A stretch of 64,000 nucleotides of DNA from Arabidopsis thaliana (taxonomy: Eukaryota; Streptophyta; Magnoliopsida; Brassicales; Brassicaceae): positions 10,719,151-10,783,150 of the forward strand of contig NC_003071.7 of assembly GCF_000001735.4 (NCBI RefSeq), written 5' to 3'. Below are positions 49,368-61,259 of the stretch, one piece after another. The notes under the pieces are model-generated. The model searched no databases, was not told where the DNA came from, and was given only the letters and a program-made list of their open reading frames with translations. The position numbers were made by a program, and so were the translations under genes. Within the stretch, counting starts at the first letter, position 1. The number at the start of each line of letters is the position of its first letter.

Positions 49368-50782
49368 TGTCAGTTTTTGAAATTTGAATCGCAATTGAAA
49401 CAGAGAGAATTTGAATTTCTTCTAAGAGATTGTTTAACAATTTTGATCGCGAGAGAGAGAGAGAGAAATGTGTGTTTTTTGTTTTTGGGATTGAGTGATC
49501 TCTAATCCACGAATATAATTAGAAGGAAGAAAGAAGTGTGTATAACAATATTACCGACAATTTTTATTCAGAAAAGTCAAAAACTTATTTTCCTTTTAGT
49601 AACTCTCAACATTTTTGCGTTTTAGTGAAGAAAATAGCGAGACTTCTCAATGTCTCATTCTCACATATCATTCTAAAAGTTTTGAGAGCGAACCAATCTC
49701 ATTCATCTGTTCTCTTCTCTAAAGTAAATTTTGAGACAGTTCATAAATTTGTGTTTTGGAATTCTTAATCGTATCATAACATGTACACTATGAGTGATTT
49801 TAAGATTAACGAAGAGATCATAGCCTTTGCGAACCTGTTTTAACTTTCCAATTTTATCCACCTTTTGTGTTTCATAACGTTTAGTCACAATTTTCATATT
49901 TTAACTTTTTGGTCAAGTAAAATATTTTTTTACATTTGATCAAGTTAATATTTAATATTTTAACTCATAAATCCAGTTATATTCTTGTAACTTTTGATTA
50001 AGTTAAACTGTTTTTAGTATCAAATTATTTTTATCATGTTTTTTTATTGAAGTTAAAATATTTCTTTTATTTGATATAAATATAAAGTTGAATTAAAAAC
50101 CCGAATTAAACCGAAGTTTTTAAGAAAAACATTTGGACGTCTATTATGTCATGTTTCCTATTTTTACGGTTTGTTATTTTTTTTATTACGTTTCTAGAGC
50201 ACCATTCATCTTTGTAACACCTATATGAGACTTTTAGAGGTTAAATAATATATTTTGTTCTTAAGATTTTGAGTCATAACATATGCGTTTACATGAATAG
50301 TGTGATGATTCATTCATAAACATTGGATCAAACACAAATGAAATTAGAAATATAATAATTAAAATAATTAATATGATCTACAATTGGATATCAAATTATT
50401 CTTTATCAATTTGGGTGGTTGTACATATTTTCAAATATATACAGTCAAAGATTATTCAAGTAATATTTCATCTTTTATAGTTATTTTATTATTCAATGAT
50501 TCTCAAATATATATCACCTTTGAAGCATTTTCTTTAGTGTATTCAAAGATTTATATAGTATACTCATTCAATTTGTTGCCAAAATACAATCACATTCTAA
50601 TATATTTTCCAACAAATTTGGTAGATTTGAATATGAATTTTTGTAAATATACATGACTTTTATATTTTAGTATTTGCTTATATAAGGAGTTTAAATCTCT
50701 TGAACTACTCCAAAAACATTCAAACTAAAAAGATTCACAAGATATTAGTAATACCACTCAAATAATATTTTTGAAACAAGAA
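49368..50782. other. Promoter of Phox1 and AT-rich spacer
   Basis: GA microsatellite-like leader at 49448-49468. Frames at 49538-49768 and 50384-50656 have no domain and the composition of non-coding DNA. The right edge is the promoter of the defensin-like gene. Confidence 0.5.
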
Positions 50783-51271
50783 ATGGATGTTCAAAGATCT
50801 TCATACATTTTCATTGCACTTTCTATCATTGCAATGTTCTTGATCACAGGTGAGTCAATGATACAAAATATTATTAAATGCATATAGTTATCAGGATATG
50901 ATATACAATTATTCAAAGTTAAAAGTTTGGAAGAACATAATGAATGTTCTTTGATTCTTTTTCTTCCCACAAAAAAAAAATTATTCTTTCTTGCTCACTT
51001 TTACGGATAACTATTTATTACACATGTTAATCACTTCACACTTATGATAACTATATATGCTTGGTTTTTGGTTTATGATAAACATAAAATATTTACAGGA
51101 GTAAAACCAGAGGTAAGAGATATTTGTCCAGGAGTGTGCCATGCTGGAATTGAACCAGACTGTGACACACTCTGCATTAGCATGGGGTTTACTGGGGGTT
51201 ATTGTCAAGGATTAACATGTTGTTGCAACCCAAAATCCTCCAAATCCTCAATAATTAATCGTCCAATTTAA
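50783..51271 (+). CDS. LCR81: Defensin-like/LCR cysteine-rich secreted peptide
   Basis: Exons 50783-50849 and 51099-51271 (79 residues), intron after the signal peptide. Signal peptide MDVQRSSYIFIALSIIAMFLI. The mature part has eight cysteines in the order C-x3-C-x7-C-x3-C-x8-C-x4-CCC (starts ICPGVCHAG, ends LTCCCNPKS). The same cysteine framework, with a longer last loop, occurs in the minus-strand gene at 55471-55826, so the two are likely paralogues placed either side of HPGT3. The name LCR81 (AT2G25295) is from memory. Function unknown. Confidence 0.85.
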
Positions 51272-51821
51272 TTATTATTTTTTGTTTTGTATTACTCTTT
51301 TAACTTTTCATACTTATAAAACTTTGCTATGGAAAACAAATATTCAATTAAAAGTTTTATCTCTTATATTTTGTTGGTACTTTTGGTAATAATATTGGCG
51401 TCTTCTCTTACAGAAACGGCCATTTTAAAAAATTGGAATTGCTTATATAAAATTAGAAGTTTCAATTTTTTTTTTTATATGTTCGTTGCAAGATTTTAGA
51501 AACTAATACACACAAATTTTAGAAGATATACGTGCATCTTTCTTTCCCATAACTGAAATTATTTCAAAAATCATGATCCCATGCATATATGAATCTAATT
51601 ATCTTTGTAACGTAAAAATCTATAACTTCTAATAGTTTTATTCGTGGCTCATTTATGTAGGAATCTATTAATTAAAATACATTTTTTTGTTCATTATTCC
51701 CTGGTTTATGTTTCTTCCATAAACTATAAAATAATTAACATCATGTACAAATCGGTGCATTCAACCACCACGACCCATATACATAGACGACGGAAACTCT
51801 AAAGCTCCTCTTTGCCGCTAG
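51272..51821. other. Spacer between the defensin-like gene and the small peptide gene
   Basis: AT-rich 3' UTR and spacer; nothing further supported. Confidence 0.45.
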
Positions 51822-51914
51822 CTAATGAAATTGGGGTGCTGGTCTTGAACCACTTGGCGGTGTTCTTATTTCCACTGTTGGATAAATCGACGTTAATTAG
51901 TCCTACAAAAAGAA

Positions 51915-51962
<48 letters not shown>

Positions 51963-52071
51963 TCTACTTACAAAGTTTGCGGATTTGGTATGGCCAAGTT
52001 GAAGATGCACAAGATGAAATCGCGAAAGAGAGAACCAAAAACAAAGCAATCAACCACAAGCTTCCCTTCAT
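51822..52071 (-). CDS. 50-residue secreted peptide precursor, candidate
   Basis: Two exons on the minus strand, 51972-52071 and 51822-51874, together 153 nt and in phase. The donor GTAAGT follows CGCAAACTTT. The acceptor CCAACAG is preceded by CTAATTAAC, a good branch site, and by a T-rich tract. The predicted protein starts MKGSLWLIALFLVLSFAISS, a clear signal peptide, and ends in a short proline-rich tail (IRTPPSGSRPAPQFH). The tail shares R-x-x-P-S-G-x-x-P spacing with CLE peptides, but H11/N12 are absent, so I do not claim CLE membership. The intron holds an AT microsatellite. It may equal an annotated small gene (AT2G25297 by memory), product unknown. Confidence 0.55.
51930..51959. repeat. 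(AT)n microsatellite in the peptide-gene intron
   Basis: About 14 AT dinucleotides between the two exons of the small peptide gene; the A-run beside it forms the T-rich acceptor tract on the minus strand. Confidence 0.9.
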
Positions 52072-52771
52072 TTTATTTCGATCTTAATTTGTGTTGTTGG
52101 AGTAGGTTACAAAGTTTCTACGCATGCATATGTGTATTTATATCAATTCATATTTTATACGTGATGTTTAGAGAGAAGCAGCGTAGGAAAATTATAAAGT
52201 CTGACCGAGTATAACTAAGAAGAGGTCTTCGACGTAGACATACATGAGAAACTTTCTTTGTTGCCATTGTTGACCATTGTTATCAAGATTTTTTATAATA
52301 TACTTTTGGCCTACTCAGAGAGAAAAGCTCAGGCACTGAGGCACTTAGCTTAGAGTTGGCAGTGGTTTGAGGTGCGAACCGCTATCTCCGGCCAAAGACC
52401 TCAATCATTATATATTTATATGTAATCACAAGACTGCCGTGAGTTTGGCAATAATCAGAAGCGACGAAACCAGAGAGTAAGAAAAAGTATTGAGTATTTA
52501 TCATTAAAAGTTCCAAGTAAATTACTCCATCACTCAAAACTTATAGTTCGAAGCCGGGACTGAATTTGGTCAGTAATAACTTACTATATTTGGTCAATAA
52601 TAACTTGGAAGTTTTGTTTTTTCACAGCTAGGCTGACTAAACTTCATGAGTATGCCCTATATTATACGTAATTGGCTACTGATAAACTGATTCTAAAATC
52701 TTAACAGTCCAAGAACCTGCCTCAGAAGCGCTATGAATATACGAGTGTTTTGTTGGAAGAGACTGCTTTGC
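52072..52771. other. Spacer and 3' UTR of HPGT3
   Basis: Contains a small inverted patch around 52345-52400 (GTGGTTTGAGGTGCGAACCGC) which looks tRNA-like but folds poorly; not called. No coding frame. Confidence 0.4.
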
Positions 52772-55006
52772 TCAAGCCACAGAACACACCTTGTCTGTAA
52801 AAGTAAACAATAATACTCAGATTCAAATAGATACATATATTTAGTCAATTCGTATTGAAGATTATAAACCTTGTCTGATGCTGCTGCAGCAAAGGCGATT
52901 GTCGTCTATATAAGTTGCCTGAACACCAATCATCCAAGATCCTATAGAGGTATCATCAAATGCATATGTCTTCAATGATCCACTGCAATTATATATACCA
53001 GACAAGAGAATATGTGATGAGTGTTAACCAGACATGGAAATGCCGATGACATACTTTTCTATATTAACTTCTGCCAAATTAGTAAGAACGTGAGCCTAAC
53101 CTGTTTATGTTTACATACTGAGCCAAAGTTTTGGATAGTATTAACAGCGAACCAGCTGCATGACGGAAGTACCTAAATATAATGAAGAAATACTATGAGT
53201 TACAGCATAACTGTTTAAAGGTTCCAATCATGTGAAGTAAACATAAGTTTCAACCACTGAGCTTAATATCGAAGAAGATTTTTATTTCACCGAAGTTCCT
53301 TTTAAGTATATAACATTTGCTATCACTTACGATTTTTCGTCCCCAAATTTCCACCATTCTGGCTCATACCATTTCCCTCCCCTGAAACACAAAGACCCAT
53401 GTAGATGGAAATATATTAGTTTGCTATACTGTCAAAGACACAAATTTATGAAAGTTGAGTATGATACGAACTCTTCAGCAACCACTTCACCAGACTTCAT
53501 ACACCCAATGTAAGCAGCATCTTGACCACGCCGACTTTCAAGAAGGCCAATCAACCCCTCTATCAGTTTGAATCACACAAATAGAATTGGTGATGTGAGA
53601 TTGAACCCAAGATAATTTAACATAAATTGCTGATGCAGGGTAGGACCAAACATAACTTTACAGATAGGAAATAAAAGAGGAAGTCTTTACCAAGATCTAA
53701 GTCAATATTGTCATCAACTTTGATGTAAAACTCTGCATCCCAGTTTTGAACAGCAGCACTAAAGAAGAACTTCACTTTCTTGGCTAGCTCTTCTTGGGCC
53801 TCCTCATGATTCTCCTGAAAAAGCAGTAGTGCCAGAAGATATTAGAAGGTACATCAATGAGGAAAACTGTGTGTGCAAAACTAAGTAGAAGAAGCAAATA
53901 TCAAGCAGGCTACTAAAGGATGCTAAAGCTTTTGATATTGTTTACTTACAAGAATCAAAAAATCTTTTCTTGCTTGATTTTCCTCGTCGATTTTTCGATC
54001 TAAGCTATCACCTCGATTTGGACTGGAATTCTTGAAACAAGAACATAAGTACTATAGTCCATAGGGTGATAACGAGCACGAAAAGATGAAAAGCTTGATA
54101 CGTATAAACAAACAAAGATAAAATTAGTGGACAAACCTTCGACCAATCACAAAACGTATGACAATTCCTCTTTCCTCAAGTTTCCTCAAAGCATCACCTT
54201 TAGAACAAAAAGTTAGTAACCATACCAAATGCTAACATTGAAAAAAAAACGGTTTCAATGGTCAATCACAGCATGATCTACCTTGTGGCATATAAGACCC
54301 TCGAAATGTATTACGCCTCAGATGACTACCAAAGCCTGAATACACTCCAATCACAGCAAGTAATTTCTTCCCTGAAGACGAACCACTTTTTAAGTTCTTA
54401 AGATAGCCTTGACTCTTAGCCAGAGTCAACTCCATTTCAGTTTCAACAATTCTCCTCTCAAGATCTCTAATAAACAACGAGTACATAATCTATTATTACA
54501 AGCACACAACATAAACCACAATGCATCTTACACAATCAACCAAAACCAACTTACTTGCATCCTAGGACCATAAGCTTGTCATCCACCGTAAGAACCTTAG
54601 GCTTCTACACCCTCCAAGAACATTATCAATTGATAAGGAATTAAGAAACAAACAACATTTCAGTAGAGCAAAAGAAATGGCCCAAACCTGATCATAACTC
54701 TTCTTAAGTATATTATTGAGTACCACTCTATTCTCTGCATCTTGCCATAACCTAATCACAAGAAAAATGTTCAATTACGACACCAGAATATTTGAAAATC
54801 GAATTCTAAGAACTAATCTAGAGTCATTGGAGATTCGATTATCAATGGGGAAAAACGAAGCAAAGGTACCTGCCAGCGACGTAGAGCCAAGCGACGCAAG
54901 AGAAGAAAGCCATTATAACCGAAGGCTTAGAGGAACTCTGAGAAAACTTGGAGGAACGAGCTCGTCGTTCTGATTTGGAGGGAACCGTCGTGGGTAAGCT
55001 CTCCAT
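52772..55006 (-). CDS. HPGT3: Hydroxyproline O-galactosyltransferase HPGT3 (GT31)
   Basis: Golgi enzyme adding the first galactose to hydroxyproline of arabinogalactan proteins (known for HPGT1-3). Twelve exons on the minus strand: 54870-55006, 54688-54751, 54555-54604, 54282-54466, 54137-54197, 53950-54022, 53691-53814, 53472-53559, 53331-53381, 53101-53172, 52870-52982, 52772-52794 (346 residues); every junction keeps phase. Signal anchor near residues 29-45 ([17 protein letters not shown]). GT31 motifs: [24 protein letters not shown], the DxD-type [28 protein letters not shown] and [16 protein letters not shown]. The last coding exon adds only six residues and the stop. Probably AT2G25300 (memory). 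The start is ATG at 55006; an extension upstream uses no ATG. Confidence 0.95.
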
Positions 55007-55470
55007 CTCAATCCACGAGATAGAAGAGTGAGAGAAGAGAAGATTCAAAATCTGAGGGCAAAAACTGGAAGAGAATCGAAATGAAGAAGGAGCATTTGAC
55101 TCTGTATTTGTACTTCTTCTTCTTCGGTTTCTCTGTGTTGGATTTGCTTCCGAGATCGGTTACTATGGCCAAGTTCATAAACTGATCATAGACATAGGGG
55201 GAATTTAATTTCTGCCAATTTGTTTTTTTTAATATCTCTATCTATAAAGAGACTCGCTGGTTAGACCAGAGGGTTAGGTTTTGGTCTGGTTGTAATACTG
55301 TATAGCCCAAGCTAGGTTGGCCAAACGAAACCTTTAAGTTGACTAAGCCATTTTAATAAGTATGGATTTTATGTATGGTCTTCCCATTGAAAAATAAAAT
55401 CTGTATTATAGTTAAAGGAAAAAAAAACTTAACCGTACATTATGAAGAGCATGAATAATTATTATTTCAT
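55007..55470. other. HPGT3 promoter and spacer
   Basis: Contains the 5' UTR and proximal promoter of the galactosyltransferase, and probably the 3' UTR of the defensin-like gene to its right. No other feature. Confidence 0.45.
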
Positions 55471-55826
55471 TTACCCACAACAACAACGTAATGTAGAAGT
55501 TCTTGGAGGAAGTCCTCGGAATAGAATGCAAACACCATGTTTATAAGATAAAGCTGCACAATATTTAGAGCAGTCTTGATTCATGAATCTTCCAGTACAA
55601 TCTGGTCCACAAGTCGGAGGTAAAGCTTGTACGCTAATTCCCATTTCAACTATCAATCATGAAAGAAAAAAAATATGAATCTTCTTTTCAAGAAGGATAA
55701 AAAATTCGTTATCTTATAGTAAAATATGTATATATATCAATAATAACCTATACCAGAGAGAATGTCACACGAAATGGTCAGCATAGCAACGACAATGCAT
55801 GTAACCATCAATTTGGAGGAACCCAT
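55471..55826 (-). CDS. Defensin-like/LCR cysteine-rich secreted peptide
   Basis: Exons 55754-55826 and 55471-55649 (83 residues). The signal peptide begins MGSSKLMVTCIVVAMLTIS; the intron lies at its end as in other DEFL genes. Mature cysteines: C-x3-C-x8-C-x3-C-x8-C-x14-CCC (from TCGPDCTGR to LRCCCG). The framework matches the gene at 50783-51271 except for a longer fifth loop, so they are probably paralogues. Function unknown. Probably AT2G25305 (memory). Confidence 0.85.
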
Positions 55827-57029
55827 TTTTACAAACCAATATTGTATGTTTTCTAAGATATAATTTGATGTCCATTAATCGAGTATGAAATGATCTATAT
55901 ATATAATTTTAAATTTTTCATAGCCATAAATACTTTCATAAATATTTGACTGAAAAGTTAAATCTTTGACTCAAAAAATATAAATTTTAAAAGGAAATCA
56001 TTTGTTTGGTCAAAAACTTCAATCCTTTTAAGAAAATCTATAGTTAAGAATACCCGGCAGTCATTAAAAGAGTTTTCTACAAAGAAAAAAAAAATCAAAA
56101 TAATATTTTTTTGTAAGTTTACCCTTAACTTGTAGAAAAATATAGATCAAACATATGAAGTCGAATTTTATATGCTATATAACTCTTATGTGTATCTTTG
56201 AATTTTGTCCAAAAAAAGAATATGCATCTTCGAATAGTTTGTATGATCACATTCATGAATGTTTTTAAATTCTAAGAATAGATCTAGGCTTTTCATGTGA
56301 CGGGTTAAAGCTTCCCTTCCATTAGATCTATAGAAATTAAAGCTTTGTGCCTGCAAGTAAGATGTTTTGCCTCTCTTATGTCTTGAACGACCTGCAAACT
56401 TTTCTATAAGTTTTTTTTAAAGCTTTTTATAGAGATCTGATCTTGTGAATAATCAGTTGCTATATTATATTAAATGCATCACATTTATATCACATGTATT
56501 GAACTTACAGAAAAGTTTGAGATAATGGGATACCCTAACCCCACGTAGATTTAACTTCATCCTCGTACTCCAACAAGTAGATTAGAAAAGTTTGAGATAA
56601 TTGAGATAATGGCCAAACGTTATTGACGTTTTTACAAATAAGCCTCTTGAACTCCGAAGATTCATGCCTTGATGGAGTTTTAGGCTCATGTGAAATCTTA
56701 AAACAGATTGAATAATCATGAGTTCTAAAATTGTTAATGATTTTTCAAATTACATGAACTATTAACAGATTATCTCTGAAACCAACCTCTATTTATGTAA
56801 TTTTTAACGAAATCAATTCTAGCAATATATATGTACGTATCCTAAATAAGACTTTGACCTTACCTTAAAGTCTTCCCGTATCTTCCCTCATGTGAGTCTA
56901 TCACTACAACACCTTTCCATTTTCTTTTCATGCTCATTTGAATTAGGACTTTATCTTATTGATCCTGCTCGATCATTTCTTTTTTTCTCATCATATAATA
57001 AAGTTGCATATGTTTGTGAATAAACCTAG
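55827..57029. other. Promoter of the defensin-like gene and AT-rich spacer
   Basis: A frame at 56959-57165 runs into the repeat cluster that follows and has no domain; not called. Confidence 0.45.
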
Positions 57030-57435
57030 TGTTGCAATGGTTCAACTAAAAATTTCAGCCGTTTATGAAAAGTTACGATTAAAAGACGAAACCATAGAGG
57101 ACATTTATTGTTACTGCAACTTAAAAAAAAATACTACCGTAAAATACTGTTTTTGTTTAAAATAATATACTTTTATAACATTATATAAAACAAACCAAAA
57201 ATTACAATTGTTCGTAAAATAAAAAAATTGTTGCAATGATTTAACTAAATACTTTCAATCATTTATGAAGAGCTAAGATAAAAAGATGCAACTGTAGAAG
57301 ACATTTATTCGGATTGCAACGTTCTAAAAAAATAACAAGAAAAATAATATTTTTAGTTTAAAAAAAAAATTAATGTAAAGTTGCGATAACAAGACACAAA
57401 TGTTCAGAACTGCAAAACACATTTATTCGGATTTT
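57030..57435. repeat. Diverged tandem repeat cluster (~200-bp period, 2.5 copies)
   Basis: Copy 1 (about 57033-57130) and copy 2 (about 57230-57330) each run GTTGCAATG, TTTATGAA, AAAAGA(C/T)G, GACATTTATT and TGCAAC. A partial third copy (about 57374-57435) keeps ACAAATGTTC and ACATTTATTCGGAT. Period about 195 bp. It looks like the interior of a non-autonomous DNA transposon. Confidence 0.6.
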
Positions 57436-57534
57436 TATTTTTATAAGAAAGAATGTATTAAATTGTCTATTCCTCAAACATTTTTACATATTTAAGAATA
57501 CAATAAATGCATTAAATTCGTCAATCGTAATCTT

Positions 57535-57622
57535 AGCGGGCCAGCCCGTTGCAATCTTACAAAAACAGATGCCTATTGCAGGCCGATCCAGATTAAAGCG
57601 GGCCGGCCGTTCGACACATCTA
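57535..57622. mobile_element. hAT-like terminal sequence with palindromic GC-rich patch
   Basis: A GC-rich island in AT-rich DNA: GCGGGCCAGCCCGTTGCA and GCGGGCCGGCCGTTCG. Its minus-strand right end reads TAGATGTGTCGAACGGCC, close to the TAGAGGTGTCAAACGGGCC ends of many plant hAT elements. It may be the right end of an element that includes the repeat cluster at 57030-57435. The left end was not found. Confidence 0.45.
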
Positions 57623-58285
57623 CCTATGAGGATTTATCCACGAGCAACTGATATTAAAATTTGCATAGAGGTGAAAAAATGTACAAGACATGATTTTTTA
57701 TAAAATAAGAGGTTCTATTGTTATTATATGTATCATGAAGAATTATGATAAATGGACAAAACTCAAGTAATGCAACCCATTTGTAATGAAAGATTATGCG
57801 AATACAATACAAAAAGTAATGATTAAGAGACACAATCCTCCAATTAATAAATAGAAGGATGCAAAATAGTTATAAGTAAAACGAATGAAGAGTTATGATG
57901 AAAAAATGAAATCATCCAAAATATTTATAATAGTATCAAAATGTTAAAAGTGAGAATGTATAAAACTTTTTCTATATAGATGAAACATGATGTTACACCC
58001 GATTAGAAAGATACCAAACGAGCTCTCCTTGTTCCCAAGTTTAATATTTCAAAGCCAAAATAAAAAAATAAAATAATGTTACATATCATAAGCACAAGTT
58101 GACGTCGAGGACAAACAATAAGATGACCATTTCTGGTTTTAGAAACAAGTTGACTATACATATCAGATACTCAAAAGGAGAACTTTAATAAATCATCACT
58201 TGCAGATGAACAACCAAACTCACTCAGATCACTGAGAAATCTCTCTTCATTCCTTTTGTGATACATTGAGTTAACCGAGGAACTC
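57623..58285. other. Spacer and 3' UTR of the EMC7-like gene
   Basis: AT-rich; nothing further supported. Confidence 0.45.
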
Positions 58286-59973
58286 TTAGCGGCTAGCCCC
58301 AGCGCCTGGTAACAAGCTTGTGAGCGAAGGCACGCCTTGTCTCCTCATTTCCTCTTGTGCTTGCTTCATCTCCTCTGGATCTGTTTACGAAAACATTTTA
58401 GGTGTGTTCATCAGCAAACGATGACTAACTCTTCTTAACTTGCAATCCACCAACCAGTTCAAGAGCTCTAAAAGCTCCTAGATTGGTGAAATGTGATAAG
58501 GAACATCAAATGTCCATCAAATCCATAGTCGAATTGTTTACAAGTAAAACACGGAAGATGAATCTGTTGGCTCATAGTGAACTCCTACATTTCGAGGGTA
58601 ATAGAAGCGTACCTATGTTTTCCATTAATTTGGGCATTAGGAACACAACAACGACCATGAATCCCACCATGAGACCCATTGGACTTTTCACGATCGACAT
58701 AATGTTGAAAGGCTCTCGAATCTGTAGTATTTTACATGACCAAATCAGATTAAAGAAAGAAAAAAACAGATGTGTAGAAGCACATGCAAAACAAATAATG
58801 AAAAGAGTCATGTGAAGTCTCACCTCATAATATTGCTCTTCCTTCAATGGCTCCAAAACCAGCTCAGTAAGACTCCTCCTGGTTTCTGTTAGTGTTGCTT
58901 GAACCTTGCCACGATGCCGAGCACTAACATCTACTCGTACCTAAGAATTTGGTTATCCATCATTGCATGAGCAACACATTCTTACAAAACTGCAGTTTTG
59001 GAAACCATTAATAGCAACACATAAAAACTTACCGGAGAAAAGAAGTAACCCATTGCTGATACTTCAATCAAATGAGTCCCAGCAGGCACTTCATGACTTT
59101 ACAAACCAATTAGTCAAGGACCGCAAAAAGTAAGAATCATCTCCACTACTCTTCTTTTCATGAAACCATAAAGGTATTTAGTTCTCCTGATCTATTTCTA
59201 GCAACATTTATAACAAGCCAATACTGAACATGATTTCTTTTGGCATATATCAAAGGCAAGTAAGAAACCAATCATCAGCTACTGTGAGTAATAATATACT
59301 CAAAAGAAACTTTAATAACAGAAGGATCAAAAGGATACAAAGTAAAGTATCCATCAGGCCTGAGAAACGTAATCTTCTGTCCACCATTGAGTATAACTTT
59401 GACATTTGAGAACTTTGCTATGTGACCAATCACGTTGCCTACGAAATAACTTGTAGATCAGTTCAACAGAGTTTAACATTCAGAATAAACATGAAGCAGT
59501 CAAATTTCATCATTCAAAACATCAAAACAGACTACACATCACTTTTTAGATTAGGAACTGATTGTTGGAACCGTAAAGGTAAAGTAATCTTTGGGAAGAT
59601 CCCAAAGAGAGAAGAAGGGAAAAGTTAAAACCTACTTGGTGGAATCTTGACTCTACCAGTAATGGTGTAACTATCCTCAGACCTGCACAATAAACCACAC
59701 AAAGAGAAATAAATTCTCGGATCTCCAAAAAATCAAAGTACTGAACTCGGCAAGCAACTAAATCATCAAATTGAGACAAATTATCAACAGAAGAAATTCG
59801 CAGGAAATTGCATCGACTAGATAATTGAGATGATTTAGCAGAGAAATCAAAGACAGAGAACGATTTACTTACCCAGAAGAGCAAGGGAAAGTGGAAGCAA
59901 AGAAGATGAAGCAAATCTGTAAGACGATGAAAGCGAGAGTAGGACTGGATCTGATGATCGACGTCATCGTCAT
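58286..59973 (-). CDS. EMC7-like ER membrane protein complex subunit
   Basis: Subunit of the ER membrane protein complex, which inserts membrane proteins. Seven exons on the minus strand: 59873-59973, 59636-59682, 59339-59438, 59033-59096, 58824-58940, 58613-58721, 58286-58380 (210 residues). Signal peptide (AFIVLQICFIFFASTFPCSS); a lumenal beta-sandwich domain (YTITGRVKIPP; GGQKITFLRPDGYFTFHEVP; GTHLIEVSAMGYFFSPVRVD); one membrane segment near 150-170 (GLMVGFMVVVVFLMPKLME); and a short cytosolic tail rich in E and Q. The order and length match EMC7/carbohydrate-binding-like-fold proteins. Probably AT2G25310 (memory), with a paralogue on chromosome 4. Confidence 0.94.
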
Positions 59974-60923
59974 AGCCGTCGTACGTAGATCGACGTAAGC
60001 TGATGAAGTCTGATATTAGTCGTCAAATTCCGGCGACGAAGGATGTTAAGGAAAACCAAATCAAAACCTTCTGGATAACTGAGAAGGTACTGGTTTAATT
60101 TTATTTTATTTTACTTTTTTTACCCTGAAAAGTTCAGTTAACTTAACCCTATTTGGTCGATGTTCTAAACCGGATTTTTTTTTTTTCGTCTCTAAACCGG
60201 AATCTACAATTCTATATACTTAGTTTCGTTTGCTAAAATGCGATCCAATTTGCACTTAGACAGTCTACATTTTCACCCCAAAATTGTTGTTGTTCTATAT
60301 TAAGTGTATAATTTTCATACCTGTGTAATTTGTAAAGTGTATTTTCTTACATGTATAATTTGTAAAATGTGTTTTTTTTTTATATGTACAAACACTTAAG
60401 ATAATTCATATCGAAATTACACAAATATTTGAATTTTATACCCAAACTCACATTTAGAACATAATTTAGAATCATAATTAATGAATGTTAGTCAACCAAA
60501 TACAGTTTATAAAATTTCAGCTCTAACAAACAAAACGATGTCGTTTTAAGCAACATCATGAGATACATGTTAGCAGACTGAGCAACCGTAATGGTTGACT
60601 AATAAATTAGAATGATATATAACTTGAATTTTGTGTAGTTTGGGTATGAATTGATCATATGTGTTTGTAAAAGTAGGAAAACACGCTTTGTAAATTGTAT
60701 ATGCATGAAAATATCATTTTCTCGTTAATCTACTCACTAAGGGCCTCACAATCACTAGTCCAATTTTTAGTTAGTATAGCCAACACATATTATTTCTTAC
60801 TTATAGTATAATCATTTAGGTAATAATTAATAAATCACTAAAAGAACGATGATTTTATTATAAATCTTAATAATAAATTACCGTTACATGAAAAGAAATA
60901 TCTAATGATTGAAAAAATTGTGA
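59974..60923. other. EMC7-like promoter and spacer
   Basis: Leader of the EMC7-like gene to about 60060, then AT-rich spacer and the 3' UTR of the ECA1-like gene. No coding frame supported. Confidence 0.45.
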
Positions 60924-61259
60924 TTAAAAAATGCCTAATAATTTGCATGTAACCTTAAGTACGATACGATAGTATAAACGCATAGGAAATAGAATCCCAA
61001 AACAATCTTCGGGAAGACTAAGTAGAATAAAGCAACACTCTTTTGTTATATCTTTTAAATAACCTTGTTTCATTGCCTCTACACAATCTGGAATTTTTCC
61101 TGCATCTTTCACACAAGCCATTGGATTTGGTAGCAACCCATTCTCTGAAATTGGAGCCATTGCAAAATCATTATTACCTTTAGTATCTTCAAGAAGTGAT
61201 AACATCACAACCATCACCGTTAAGATAGACGCACACACTCTTTGTATGCTCTCACCCAT
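60924..61259 (-). CDS. ECA1/prolamin-like secreted cysteine-rich protein
   Basis: Intronless, 111 residues. Signal peptide ending near residue 28 (VCASILTVMVVMLSLLED). The body has six cysteines in the order C-x11-C-x14-CC-x10-C-x18-C (start ACVKDAGKIPDC, then KDITKECCFILLSLPEDC), the pattern of the prolamin-like/DUF1278 family that includes EC1 and other ECA1 gametogenesis-related proteins. Members are often expressed in egg cell, endosperm or pollen tube. Role here unknown. Ends KLLGIF. It stands alone between long AT-rich spacers. Confidence 0.85.
   Translation of the reverse strand: MGESIQRVCASILTVMVVMLSLLEDTKGNNDFAMAPISENGLLPNPMACVKDAGKIPDCVEAMKQGYLKDITKECCFILLSLPEDCFGILFPMRLYYRIVLKVTCKLLGIF

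Noticed and set aside
52345-52400. tRNA- or SINE-like patch with GGTGCGAACCGC
   Set aside because: A B-box-like element is present on the minus strand but no A box at the right distance, and no flanking duplication.
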